From contig JACPWY010000025.1 of assembly GCA_016196825.1 (NCBI GenBank), positions 38,362-102,361 of the forward strand: a stretch of 64,000 bases of DNA, given 5' to 3'. Shown piece by piece: positions 28,200 to 36,384 of this stretch. A program made the translations under genes and the position numbers. Under the pieces are notes generated by a model, which worked only from the letters and a program-made list of their open reading frames with translations, did not search any database and was not told the origin of the DNA. Within the stretch, counting starts at the first letter, position 1; each line of letters starts with the position of its first letter. Source of the stretch: Deltaproteobacteria bacterium. Lineage in GTDB: Bacteria > Bdellovibrionota > FAC87 > UBA2466.

Positions 28200-29555
28200 A
28201 TGAGTTTAAATCGCCTCCCCCCACAAAATCTGGACGCCGAACAATCGGTGCTGGGCGGGATTCTGATCGACAACCAGGTCTTCTTTAAGGTGGTCGATCT
28301 GGTGACGCCCGAGGATTTCTATCGCCCCGCCAATGCAAAAATTTATGCGGCCATGTGCGAGCTGGCCGGCAAGAATGAGCCCATCGATGCGCTCACCCTC
28401 ACCTCGCGCATGAAGTTGATGGAGATTTACGAGGAGGCCGGTGGGGCCGCCTACCTCGCCGAGCTTCTCGAGCGCGTCCCCACGGCCATTAATGCCGAAT
28501 ACCACGCCCGTTTAGTAGCCGATCAGGCGATCAAACGCAGGCTGGTGAGCACCTGCACCGAGGTAGCGAACCGCGGATTTGAACCGGGTGAGACAACCGA
28601 ACATCTCCTCGACTACGCCGAGAGCTCCATCTTCGCGCTCACGTCCCAGCGACGCTCGGGCGCGATTGTTCCCATCAAGAGCATCGTTAAGACCGCATTC
28701 GAACAGCTCGAAAAAAGATATGAGAACCAGGACAACCTGACCGGCGTTCCGTCGGGTTACATTGGGCTCGATAAGTTGACACAGGGGTTCCAGAAATCCG
28801 ATCTCATCGTGGTGGCGTGCCGCCCGGGCATGGGTAAAACAAGCTTTGCGCTGGGAGTGGCTCGTAATGCCGCTGTCCACGCGAAGGTCCCCGTAGTCTT
28901 CTTCTCCTTGGAAATGTCGAAGGAGCAGATTGTGACGCGTCTTCTTTCGGCCGAGGCGAAGGTCGATTCCACCCGCATCAGAACAGGCCGACTCACGGAG
29001 CAGGATTGGAAAAAACTCGCTCAATCGGCCGGCCAGCTTTCCGAGGCGCAGGTCTATATCGATGACTCGCCCGGCGTGACCGTTATGGAGATCCGCGGCA
29101 AAGCCCGACGGCTGAAGGCCATGGTGGGGCAACTCGGAATTATTGTGGTCGACTACCTTCAGCTGATGGGCTCATCACGGGTAGCCGAGAGTCGGCAAAA
29201 CGCCATCGCCGAAATTTCGCGATCGCTTAAGGCGCTTGCCCGTGAGCTCGACGTGCCTATCATCGCCCTCTCTCAGCTCAACCGAAATATCGAACAACGC
29301 GAAAACAAGAAGCCAATGATGGCCGACATCCGCGAGTCGGGCGCGATCGAGCAGGATGCCGATATTATCATTTTCATCCACCGCGAAGATTCTGAAATCC
29401 CCATGGGGGGATCTTCGACCACCCAGGCGAGCGTCGCCGAATTCATCATTGGGAAACACCGCAATGGACCGCGGGACTCGGTCAAGGTAGCCTGGCTCGG
29501 CCAGTACACGAGCTTCGAGAACCTCGCGCAAAATCTTCCCTCACCTTACTCTTGA
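28200..29555 (+). CDS. dnaB: Replicative DNA helicase DnaB
   Basis: The hexameric 5'-3' helicase at the replication fork. The 451-residue product has the N-terminal domain (NLDAEQSVLGGILID and later AINAEYHARLV), the linker, and the RecA-like domain with Walker A CRPGMGKTSFAL, FFSLEMSKEQ, Walker B IVVDYLQLM and LKALARELDVPIIALSQL. No intein is inserted. The start at 28200 fits the family's N terminus; an upstream GTG-like extension of 13 codons is unlikely. The ribosome site is weak (GAAAG). Confidence 0.98.
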   Translation: MSLNRLPPQNLDAEQSVLGGILIDNQVFFKVVDLVTPEDFYRPANAKIYAAMCELAGKNEPIDALTLTSRMKLMEIYEEAGGAAYLAELLERVPTAINAEYHARLVADQAIKRRLVSTCTEVANRGFEPGETTEHLLDYAESSIFALTSQRRSGAIVPIKSIVKTAFEQLEKRYENQDNLTGVPSGYIGLDKLTQGFQKSDLIVVACRPGMGKTSFALGVARNAAVHAKVPVVFFSLEMSKEQIVTRLLSAEAKVDSTRIRTGRLTEQDWKKLAQSAGQLSEAQVYIDDSPGVTVMEIRGKARRLKAMVGQLGIIVVDYLQLMGSSRVAESRQNAIAEISRSLKALARELDVPIIALSQLNRNIEQRENKKPMMADIRESGAIEQDADIIIFIHREDSEIPMGGSSTTQASVAEFIIGKHRNGPRDSVKVAWLGQYTSFENLAQNLPSPYS

Positions 29556-29578
29556 TTGAAAATCGCGTTCACACTAGC

Positions 29579-29830
29579 ATGGTGAGTATTCCACCCAAGC
29601 GCACAAAAAGACGAAAGTCCGGCAATGGCGAGCTATTCGATCAGCTCGTCCATTTCACTGGCCTCTCGGCCGACAAGGTCCGCAAAGAGCTGCACGACAT
29701 TTTGGAAAAGAAGCAGATCAATACTCACGAGATCACCATCGATCAACTGCGGGCCGTTGCGGCTAGCTACCTGCGCCAGATCATGAGCTCTCTCATGGAT
29801 CGACAGGGGACCAAGAACCAATCCCACTGA
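29579..29830 (+). CDS. Small hypothetical protein downstream of dnaB
   Basis: Unrecognised 83-residue protein with a basic N terminus (PPKRTKRRKSGNG) and a predicted helical body (LFDQLVHFTGLSADKVRKE, then IDQLRAVAASYLRQIMSSLMD). The ATG at 29579 lies 23 bases after the dnaB stop. A TTG start overlapping dnaB by four bases would add nine residues. The position suggests co-transcription with dnaB; a DNA-binding role is possible from the charge pattern but unproven. Confidence 0.6.
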   Translation: MVSIPPKRTKRRKSGNGELFDQLVHFTGLSADKVRKELHDILEKKQINTHEITIDQLRAVAASYLRQIMSSLMDRQGTKNQSH

Positions 29831-29910
29831 GTCTTTGATTCGTGAGTAAAATCCCCATGTTCACCCAGCGCATCATTTCCGAAATTCTTTTTAGAGCGCT
29901 CTTAATTTCC

Positions 29911-29939
29911 TATTGGGTTAATCCGCTTCTGGCTATAAT
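29911..29939 (+). promoter_or_regulatory. Predicted promoter of mltD
   Basis: A perfect TATAAT (29934-29939) follows TATTGG (29911-29916) by 17 bases. The -10 box ends nine bases before ATG 29949 in the context CTATAATGGGGA, nearly the same as CTATAATGGGAG before the Gcr-like gene. The leader would be only a few bases long. Confidence 0.5.
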
Positions 29940-29948
29940 GGGGACTCT

Positions 29949-31403
29949 ATGCCGATGAAACTCCTTGCCGTTGCGGGAGGTCTTCTTCTTCTCGCCGCTT
30001 GCGCTGGCCAGAGGGTGCAAAAGACCGAAAGAGCCGATGCCGTTGGCCTTGTGATAGCCGAGGCGGCGCCCGCGGCCTCGACGTCCACCGATTCCCACGA
30101 CAACGAGATCGAGAAAACACCGCACGAGATCGAGAATCTGACTATCGGCGAAGTGATCCGGCTCGAGGAGCCGAACACACAAAACCTCTACGACAATTCG
30201 AGATACGACTTTCCCATTACGATCAACGCCCGCGTGGAGGGCTGGATCGACTATTTCACGGGACGCGGACGCGAGCACATGGAGCGGTACCTCGGCCGGT
30301 CGAGTCGATATATCCCGGTCATGCGCCAAATCTTTAAACGGGAGGGGCTGCCTGAGGATCTCGTGTACCTGGCTCTGATCGAGAGCGGATTCAATGTGCG
30401 CGCGAGCTCTCGCGCTCGCGCGGTCGGGCCCTGGCAATTTGTGAAGGCGACAGGCCAGCGCTACGGACTGCGCGTGGATGCGTGGGTGGATGAACGGCGC
30501 GATCCCGTGAGGAGCACCGAGGCCGCCGCCAAGTACTTAAAGGATCTCTACCTCATGTTTGAATCGTGGTACCTCGCCGCCAGCGCCTACAATGCCGGCG
30601 AGTACAAGATTTTGCGTGCCATTGAATCCTTAAAGACCAATAACTACTGGCGCATTTGTGAGACCCGGCAGATCCGACGTGAGACAAAGGACTACGTGCC
30701 GAAGCTGATCGCAGCCGCCATCATCGCCAAGAACGCGGATAAGTATGGGTTTGAGGGCGTTGAGTACCAGGAGCCGCTTCAGTTCGACACAGTCACGGTG
30801 AATTTTTCGATTCCCCTCAGGCAGATCGCCTCGATCGTCCGAGTGTCGCCCGATGAGATCAATGACCTCAACCCCGAATTGCGGCGCGGACAGGTCCCGC
30901 CTGGCGTCTCCAATTACGAACTCAAGGTACCGCCCGGTTCTCGAGTGCTCGTTGAACGCTCGCTCAATGGGCTCGGCAAGGTGGTCGTGACCGACATGCC
31001 CTCGCAGTACGTGGTGCAGCCGGGCGATTCACTCGGGTCGATCAGTAGGCGCTACCGCGTGAGTTTGCGGGAACTCGCGAATGTGAATAATCTTTCTCCC
31101 AAAGAGAAGCTGGCCCCAGGCTTGGCTCTTCTTCTCCCCAAAGGGGGAGTTAAAGTGGCGGCCCGCCGGCCGACGAACACTTCGAATGGTGGGGTCACGG
31201 GGAGCGACGGCTTCTTTACGCACACCGTCCGACGAGGCGAGAGCCTTTGGTCCATTTCCGAGCAATATAATGTAACGGTGCAGGACCTGTTCCGCTGGAA
31301 CGGCCTCAAACGCTCTCAGATCCACCCCGGCAAGCAGATCAAGGTGAAGGGCTCCCGAGGGAGCGCCCAAGAGTTCAGCAAGCACCGTGCCCGACGGGGC
31401 TAG
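29949..31403 (+). CDS. mltD: Membrane-bound lytic murein transglycosylase D
   Basis: Cleaves peptidoglycan glycan strands to 1,6-anhydro-muropeptides. The 484-residue product is a lipoprotein (LLLLAACAG, Cys18). The SLT domain has the catalytic Glu in LALIESGFN (Glu145) with RARAVGPWQFV and YLAASAYNAGEY, the family 1D pattern. Two LysM domains follow: YVVQPGDSLGSISRRYRVS near 357 and HTVRRGESLWSISEQYNVT near 425, which bind glycan. It ends in a basic tail. It probably sits on the inner face of the outer membrane. Confidence 0.95.
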   Translation: MPMKLLAVAGGLLLLAACAGQRVQKTERADAVGLVIAEAAPAASTSTDSHDNEIEKTPHEIENLTIGEVIRLEEPNTQNLYDNSRYDFPITINARVEGWIDYFTGRGREHMERYLGRSSRYIPVMRQIFKREGLPEDLVYLALIESGFNVRASSRARAVGPWQFVKATGQRYGLRVDAWVDERRDPVRSTEAAAKYLKDLYLMFESWYLAASAYNAGEYKILRAIESLKTNNYWRICETRQIRRETKDYVPKLIAAAIIAKNADKYGFEGVEYQEPLQFDTVTVNFSIPLRQIASIVRVSPDEINDLNPELRRGQVPPGVSNYELKVPPGSRVLVERSLNGLGKVVVTDMPSQYVVQPGDSLGSISRRYRVSLRELANVNNLSPKEKLAPGLALLLPKGGVKVAARRPTNTSNGGVTGSDGFFTHTVRRGESLWSISEQYNVTVQDLFRWNGLKRSQIHPGKQIKVKGSRGSAQEFSKHRARRG

Positions 31404-31418
31404 TCTCCTCAAAAACAT

Positions 31419-31447
31419 TTGCGGAACGGCTGAATTGGCCTTAACTT
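31419..31447 (+). promoter_or_regulatory. Predicted promoter of the Bmp transporter operon
   Basis: TTGCGG (31419-31424) and TAACTT (31442-31447) are 17 bases apart. The -10 box ends seven bases before ATG 31455, so transcription would start on or next to the start codon (leaderless). Confidence 0.4.
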
Positions 31448-31454
31448 GGCCCCC

Positions 31455-32435
31455 ATGCTTAAGGCTTTGCTTTTCTTCTCAATTCTTGGCTTTTCCCTGT
31501 CAGCCCAAGCCGCCATCAAGGTGGGCCTCGTCCTCGATAAAGGGGGCAAGGATGACAAGTCCTTCAACGCCGCCGCGTTCAGGGGGGCTTCAGAGGCCGA
31601 GAAGAAGCTCGGAATCACCCTCAAGACTGTCGAATCGAGCGACGACACCGCCTTAGAGCCCTCTTTGAGAACCTTCTCTCGCAAAGGCTATGACCTGGTC
31701 ATCGGGGTCGGTTTTGCTCAGCTCAACCCCATCAAAAAAGTGGCGGCCGAGTTCCCTAAGACTCATTTTCTTCTGATCGATTCCGACGCCGGCAGTCCAA
31801 ATGTGAGGAGCGTCATGTTCGCCGAGCACGAGGGAAGCTACCTCGTGGGCGTCATCGCTGGAATGAAGAGTCAGACGAAGACGGTGGGGTTTGTCGGCGG
31901 AATGGATATCCCACTCATTCGGCGTTTTGAAATGGGTTATCGCAAAGGGGCCGAATCCATTGGGGGAATCACAGTGGTGAGCAACTATGTCGGGTCCACG
32001 AGCGACGCCTGGCGGAATCCGACCAAGGGTAAAGAGCTCGCGCTCGCCCAGATCTCGAAAAAGGCCGACGTGATCTTTGCTGCCGCCGGGACCTCTGGCA
32101 TGGGCGTGTTCGACGCTGCTGAAGAAAAGCATGTCTTTGCGATTGGCGTCGACTCCAACCAGAATTGGGTCAAGCCGGGCACCATTCTGACAAGCATGCT
32201 GAAACACGGGGAGACGGCCGTCTATCAGGCAATCGAGGATCGCAACGCGAACAAATTCACCGCGGGCCTTGTTTCCATGGGACTTTCGGATGGAGGCGTG
32301 GGCTATGCGCTCGACGAGTTCAATAAGCCGCTCCTCACTCCGGCTATTCTGAAAAAAGTCGAAGAGGTCAAAAAGCAGATCGTTGCGAAACAACTCAAGG
32401 TCCCGGACTATTATTCGATCAAACCCCCGCAGTGA
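31455..32435 (+). CDS. BMP/PnrA-family nucleoside-binding protein
   Basis: The periplasmic substrate-binding component of a Bmp-type ABC importer; characterised relatives (PnrA, BmpA, MsmeG/NupN-like) bind purine or pyrimidine nucleosides. The 326-residue product has a cleavable signal peptide (LLFFSILGFSLSAQA) without a lipobox, then KVGLVLDKGGKDDKSFN with the conserved DKSFN loop, and FAEHEGSYLVGVIAGM, VGFVGGMDIPLIRRFEMGY, GTSGMGVFDAA and VGVDSNQ-like AIGVDSNQNW. The start at ATG 31455 is preferred to an upstream TTG. It is first in a four-gene operon. Confidence 0.92.
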   Translation: MLKALLFFSILGFSLSAQAAIKVGLVLDKGGKDDKSFNAAAFRGASEAEKKLGITLKTVESSDDTALEPSLRTFSRKGYDLVIGVGFAQLNPIKKVAAEFPKTHFLLIDSDAGSPNVRSVMFAEHEGSYLVGVIAGMKSQTKTVGFVGGMDIPLIRRFEMGYRKGAESIGGITVVSNYVGSTSDAWRNPTKGKELALAQISKKADVIFAAAGTSGMGVFDAAEEKHVFAIGVDSNQNWVKPGTILTSMLKHGETAVYQAIEDRNANKFTAGLVSMGLSDGGVGYALDEFNKPLLTPAILKKVEEVKKQIVAKQLKVPDYYSIKPPQ

Positions 32436-32436
32436 G

Positions 32437-33924
32437 ATGTTGATCGAGTTTGACAAGGTCACTAAACGTTTCCCGCTGACCACCGCCAACGATTCGGTGT
32501 CGTTCAATATTGCGCTAAACTCGATCCATGGCGTCGTGGGAGAAAACGGCGCTGGGAAATCGACGATCATGAAGATCCTTTACGGAATGTATTCCCACGA
32601 TTCCGGCGAGATCCGTTTCCGCGGCGAGCGTGTGCAGTTTTCGAGCCCACTCGATGCCATTCGACGCGGCATCGGCATGGTCCACCAACATTTCATGCTG
32701 ATTCCTCGCCTCACCGTCTGGGAAAACATTCTCCTCGGGCAAGAAGGTTCATTTTGGATTTCGGCGACGGAAAGGAAGACCCCCCAGCTCAAACCGATCT
32801 TCGAAAGTTCCGGACTCGGGTTTCGACTCACCGACACCGTAGAATCACTGAGCGTGGGACAACGCCAACAGGTGGAAATCCTGAAGCTCCTCTACCGTGA
32901 GTCGCAGGTGCTGATCCTGGATGAGCCCACGGCCGTTTTGACTCCCCAGGAGACGAAGGATCTTTTTCAACGCCTCCGCCAACTCAAAGCCCAAGGCAAA
33001 ACGATCGTCATCATCACCCATAAGATCGCAGAGGTTTTGGAACTCACCGACACGGTCACTGTGATGCGTCAAGGAAGGGTCGTTGCACACGCACCAACAC
33101 ACACCCTCGACGCGGAACACCTCACCGAGCTCATCATCGGACAAGCCTGCCCCCCCCCACACCCCCGCGCTCAGGAACCGCCGGGCCAACCGATTCTGGA
33201 GGTGCAAGGGATCAGCACCCGATCACACCGCGCTCCTCTGAATAAGCTTAAGCTCACCGTTCGCGCCGGGGAAATCTTGGGAATTGCGGGGGTGAGTGGA
33301 AACGGTCAGGAGGATCTTGTTGAGAGCATTATTGGCCTTTGCCCGTTGAGCGAAGGCAAGGTCCAGTTCCGTGGCAAAACGATGACCGGGAGCACCTATG
33401 AGCGACTCACTGGCGGCATCGCTCTCATCCCGCCCGATCGCCTTGACGAAGCGGTGGTGCCAACCTTTTCGGTTGAGTTCAACGCCATTTTGGGGTTGCA
33501 CCGGGGGGCACGATTTCAGAAATGCGGAATCCTACAGCGAACCGCGATCACGAAGCACACTGAGACGCTCATTTCCGATTTCTCCGTCAGTCCGCCATCG
33601 CCAGTAGCCACTCTGGGCACCTTGTCAGGTGGCAATCAGCAGAAACTTGTTGTGGGCCGAGCCCTAGCCTCAAACCCGGCGCTTATTATTGCGGCCTATC
33701 CAACGAGAGGCGTCGACATCGGAGCCACCCGAAGGATTCATGATGAGCTCGTGAAGAGAAGAAATTCCGGAGCGGCGATTCTTCTCATATCTTCGGAGTT
33801 AGACGAAATCATGGCACTCTCTGACAACATCGCGGTCCTGTTTGACGGATATTGCGCGGCGCTCTTCCCCAGGGGACAGGCCACGGAACTGGCTCTTGGC
33901 CGAGCAATGGTGGGCGCAGCATGA
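32437..33924 (+). CDS. ABC importer ATP-binding protein (nucleoside type, dual ATPase)
   Basis: A 495-residue protein with two fused ATPase domains, as in YufO/NupA-type importers. The first has Walker A GENGAGKST, the Q-loop VHQHFML, signature LSVGQRQQVEI and Walker B VLILDEPTAVLT. The second has a degenerate P-loop (VSGNGQEDL), signature LSGGNQQKLVVGRA and a Walker B-like ALIIAAYPTRGVD in which the usual DEP is changed to AAYP. So only the first site appears catalytically complete, as is common in this family. It starts one base after the binding-protein stop and overlaps the permease by ATGA. Confidence 0.94.
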   Translation: MLIEFDKVTKRFPLTTANDSVSFNIALNSIHGVVGENGAGKSTIMKILYGMYSHDSGEIRFRGERVQFSSPLDAIRRGIGMVHQHFMLIPRLTVWENILLGQEGSFWISATERKTPQLKPIFESSGLGFRLTDTVESLSVGQRQQVEILKLLYRESQVLILDEPTAVLTPQETKDLFQRLRQLKAQGKTIVIITHKIAEVLELTDTVTVMRQGRVVAHAPTHTLDAEHLTELIIGQACPPPHPRAQEPPGQPILEVQGISTRSHRAPLNKLKLTVRAGEILGIAGVSGNGQEDLVESIIGLCPLSEGKVQFRGKTMTGSTYERLTGGIALIPPDRLDEAVVPTFSVEFNAILGLHRGARFQKCGILQRTAITKHTETLISDFSVSPPSPVATLGTLSGGNQQKLVVGRALASNPALIIAAYPTRGVDIGATRRIHDELVKRRNSGAAILLISSELDEIMALSDNIAVLFDGYCAALFPRGQATELALGRAMVGAA

Positions 33925-34982
33925 AATCCTTGGCCTTCTCACTGTCATTCGCCTGTACCCTGGCCCTTGCGGTTGCAGCCGCAATCATATGGTTTTCCGG
34001 CGAGAGCCCACTTGCTCTGTGGGAGGCCCTTCGCGCGTCGCTCTCCTCGGAGGGACTCGGCTACACCCTTTTTTACGCGACTCCCTTCGTCTTCACCGGC
34101 CTCTCGGTCGCGGTCAGTTTTCATTGTGGCCTTTTTAATATTGGCGCGGAGGGGCAGCTTTATATGGGGACTCTCGCCGTTATCGCTACTGCCACGGCGT
34201 TGCCGCATCTTCCCCCGGGGCTGGCAATCCCGTTGGGAATCCTCGCAGCGGGACTTGGCGGGGCGTCCTGGGGGTGTCTCGCCGGAATGCTCAAGGCCTG
34301 GCGGGGCTCACACGAGGTGATCGTCACCATCCTTCTCAATTTCGTCGCCTACTCTATCGTCGATTATTCCATCCTCTATCTTTATAGAGATCCGGTTAGC
34401 CAAAGCCCCGAGACTTTGAAAATTCCTGGGACCTTCTCTTTGAACACATTCGATGAGCTGCTTTCTCCGTTCAGTGTGTCGCTCTTCCGATCCACACCCG
34501 CGAATCTGAGCTTGGTTCTGGGGATCATTGTCGCTCTGGCCGTCGGGTTTTTCCTTTTTCGGACGCGGTGGGGCTTTGAGCTGCGCACCGTGGGCGCCAA
34601 TGCCCGAGTAGCGCGCTTTGCCGGAATGAACAGCGCGCTCTCCACGATTCTCGCGCTTTCCCTTTCGGGTGGGCTCGCCGGTCTCGTCGGAGTTAACGAG
34701 GTGATGGGCCACGAACACCGCTTCATTCAGGGGTTCTCACCTGGCTATGGTTTCACAGGGGTAGCTGTTGCGCTGCTCGGAAGAAACCACCCGGTCGGCG
34801 TGATCTGTTCCGCGCTTCTTTTTGGACTGCTTCACAACATGAGCCGCGAAATCGAATTTGCGACCACCCACGTTTCAAAGGAGCTGTCGCTAGTGATTCA
34901 GGCGATCATCGTGCTCGCAGTGGCTACCCAGCCTTTTCTCGTTTCGCTGTTGAAGAGGAGGTCGCGTGGTCGAGCTTCTTGA
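33921..34982 (+). CDS. ABC importer permease (YufP/BmpC-like)
   Basis: A 353-residue inner-membrane permease of the BPD_transp_2 (branched-chain/ribose/nucleoside) superfamily. About nine hydrophobic segments are visible. The coupling loop region shows GSHEVIVTILLN followed by FRTRWGFELRTVGANARVARFAGMN, the typical EAA-like motif of this group. The ATG overlaps the ATPase stop as ATGA; the longer upstream frame is rejected. It pairs with the next permease. Confidence 0.92.
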   Translation: MKSLAFSLSFACTLALAVAAAIIWFSGESPLALWEALRASLSSEGLGYTLFYATPFVFTGLSVAVSFHCGLFNIGAEGQLYMGTLAVIATATALPHLPPGLAIPLGILAAGLGGASWGCLAGMLKAWRGSHEVIVTILLNFVAYSIVDYSILYLYRDPVSQSPETLKIPGTFSLNTFDELLSPFSVSLFRSTPANLSLVLGIIVALAVGFFLFRTRWGFELRTVGANARVARFAGMNSALSTILALSLSGGLAGLVGVNEVMGHEHRFIQGFSPGYGFTGVAVALLGRNHPVGVICSALLFGLLHNMSREIEFATTHVSKELSLVIQAIIVLAVATQPFLVSLLKRRSRGRAS

Positions 34983-35868
34983 ATCAAGCTTGCGCCTCGG
35001 CACACCTCTCATTCTCGCCGCCATGGGGGGAATTCTCTGCGAACGCTCCGGCGTTGCCACCATCTGCCTTGAAGGGGCGATGCTCTGGGGGGCATTTGTC
35101 GCTGCGATTGTGGCCCACTACCTCCACAGCCCCTGGTCCTCAATTGTCCCGTGCCTTGTGGGGGGAGCCCTTGTGCTTGGGATTCACGCCTTCGCCACCC
35201 AGAAGGCTAAGGCGGACCACATCATCAGCGGCCTTGTCGTGAATCTCCTCGTTGCTGGCAGCACACCACTTCTTTGCAAATTCCTCTTCGGCAGCCCGAC
35301 GAATTCACCCAATTTGGCGCGGGCCGATCGTTTTCACGAGCTTGCGATTCCATTTCTCAGTGCTTTGCCGGGTGTTGGATTCATCTTTGAAGAGATGCCT
35401 CTGACCTATCTCGCGTTAATTCTTCCCTTCGTCCTCCACAGACTGCTCTTTCGATCTCGCTTTGGTCTGAGAATCACCGCAGCGGGTGAAGACCCGGACA
35501 CACTTCTGAGCTGCGGTGTAAAGCCCGATCGGGTGCGGTGGGTGGCCCTTTGTCTTGGTGGCGCCTTAGCAGCGCTGGGCGGAGCGTTCCTTTCCGTTTC
35601 CCACGCGAGTCAATTCACCCGCGACATGACATCGGGCCGCGGCTACATCGCGCTCACCGCCCTGATCTTCGGCAATTGGCGGCCGCTCCCCACTCTGCTG
35701 TCCTGTCTTCTTTTTGGTTTTGCCGATGCACTCCAGATTCGGCTCCAAAGTGCAGAGATGATCCCGATTCAATTCATTCAGGCGCTGCCCTATCTTTTCA
35801 CTCTGGTCGTACTCGTGGGGTTTGTGGGAAAGGCTCGACCACCCTCAGCGATAGGGCGAGTGAGTTAA
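34966..35868 (+). CDS. ABC importer permease (YufQ/BmpD-like)
   Basis: The second permease, 300 residues with about eight membrane segments. The family loops are GTPLILAAMGGILCERSGVATICLEGAM at the start, KADHIISGLVVNLL, and FGLRITAAGEDPDTLLSCGVK, equivalent to the R(x)G(x)N/D coupling motif. GTG at 34966 starts it, overlapping the previous gene by 17 bases. With the binding protein, ATPase and first permease it completes a nucleoside importer. The last four bases overlap the stop of the convergent lipoprotein gene. Confidence 0.92.
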   Translation: MVELLESSLRLGTPLILAAMGGILCERSGVATICLEGAMLWGAFVAAIVAHYLHSPWSSIVPCLVGGALVLGIHAFATQKAKADHIISGLVVNLLVAGSTPLLCKFLFGSPTNSPNLARADRFHELAIPFLSALPGVGFIFEEMPLTYLALILPFVLHRLLFRSRFGLRITAAGEDPDTLLSCGVKPDRVRWVALCLGGALAALGGAFLSVSHASQFTRDMTSGRGYIALTALIFGNWRPLPTLLSCLLFGFADALQIRLQSAEMIPIQFIQALPYLFTLVVLVGFVGKARPPSAIGRVS

Positions 35869-36197
35869 GATCCCGCCTCCTCTTCGCCTTTGTCCTTCCC
35901 ATGTTCGCAGGGACCCAACTTGTCGCCGTGATCGAGGTGAGCTTTCAGAGCATTCGCTGCCACATGAAGTGTCAATTTCCCGTCCGGATTTCCGGGTGGA
36001 ACATGGCACACTTTGCCGTTCGAGGATTTCCCCTGATCTTCTTCGGGACCATCGGTAGAGTGGCCTTTTTCCTCGCTTCCCGATGACGATCCCGATGCTA
36101 TAGTCGAATACTTGCCGATAATGGACTCAAGCTGCCCGCACCCGGTAAGACCAAGAAAAAGAAGCGTACTCGCCAGAGGAACCAAATTGATTTTCAT
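35865..36197 (-). CDS. Small lipoprotein with CHVPPGNP motif
   Basis: A 110-residue predicted lipoprotein (LFLGLTGCGQ lipobox). A Ser/Gly/Glu-rich linker is followed by GKVCHVPPGNPDGKLTLHV and AHLDHGDKLGPCEHG. This CHVPPGNP...HGD..G.C pattern recurs in secreted proteins of many bacteria, and its Cys and His residues may bind metal or form a disulphide. The role is unknown. ATG 36197 is used because the signal peptide begins there; the upstream extension is unlikely. Confidence 0.7.
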   Translation of the reverse strand: MKINLVPLASTLLFLGLTGCGQLESIIGKYSTIASGSSSGSEEKGHSTDGPEEDQGKSSNGKVCHVPPGNPDGKLTLHVAANALKAHLDHGDKLGPCEHGKDKGEEEAGS

Positions 36198-36384
36198 GAT
36201 TACTTGGATTGCAAGTTGGGCGCCACCGCCCCCAGGCACCCGCCGAAACGGCGCGAGTGTCTAACGATCCGACAACTCTTCGAGCAATTGACAACATTGT
36301 GAGTTTGTCCAAGACATTTCAAAGTGTTAGCCACTCTGTTCGCAGAATTTACCGAATCGTAAAGCGGCTTGACGTTCCGCGGGA

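Noticed and set aside
29857..29958. A 33-codon frame between dnaB's follower and mltD
   Set aside because: It would read through the predicted mltD promoter, has no ribosome site and ends inside mltD.
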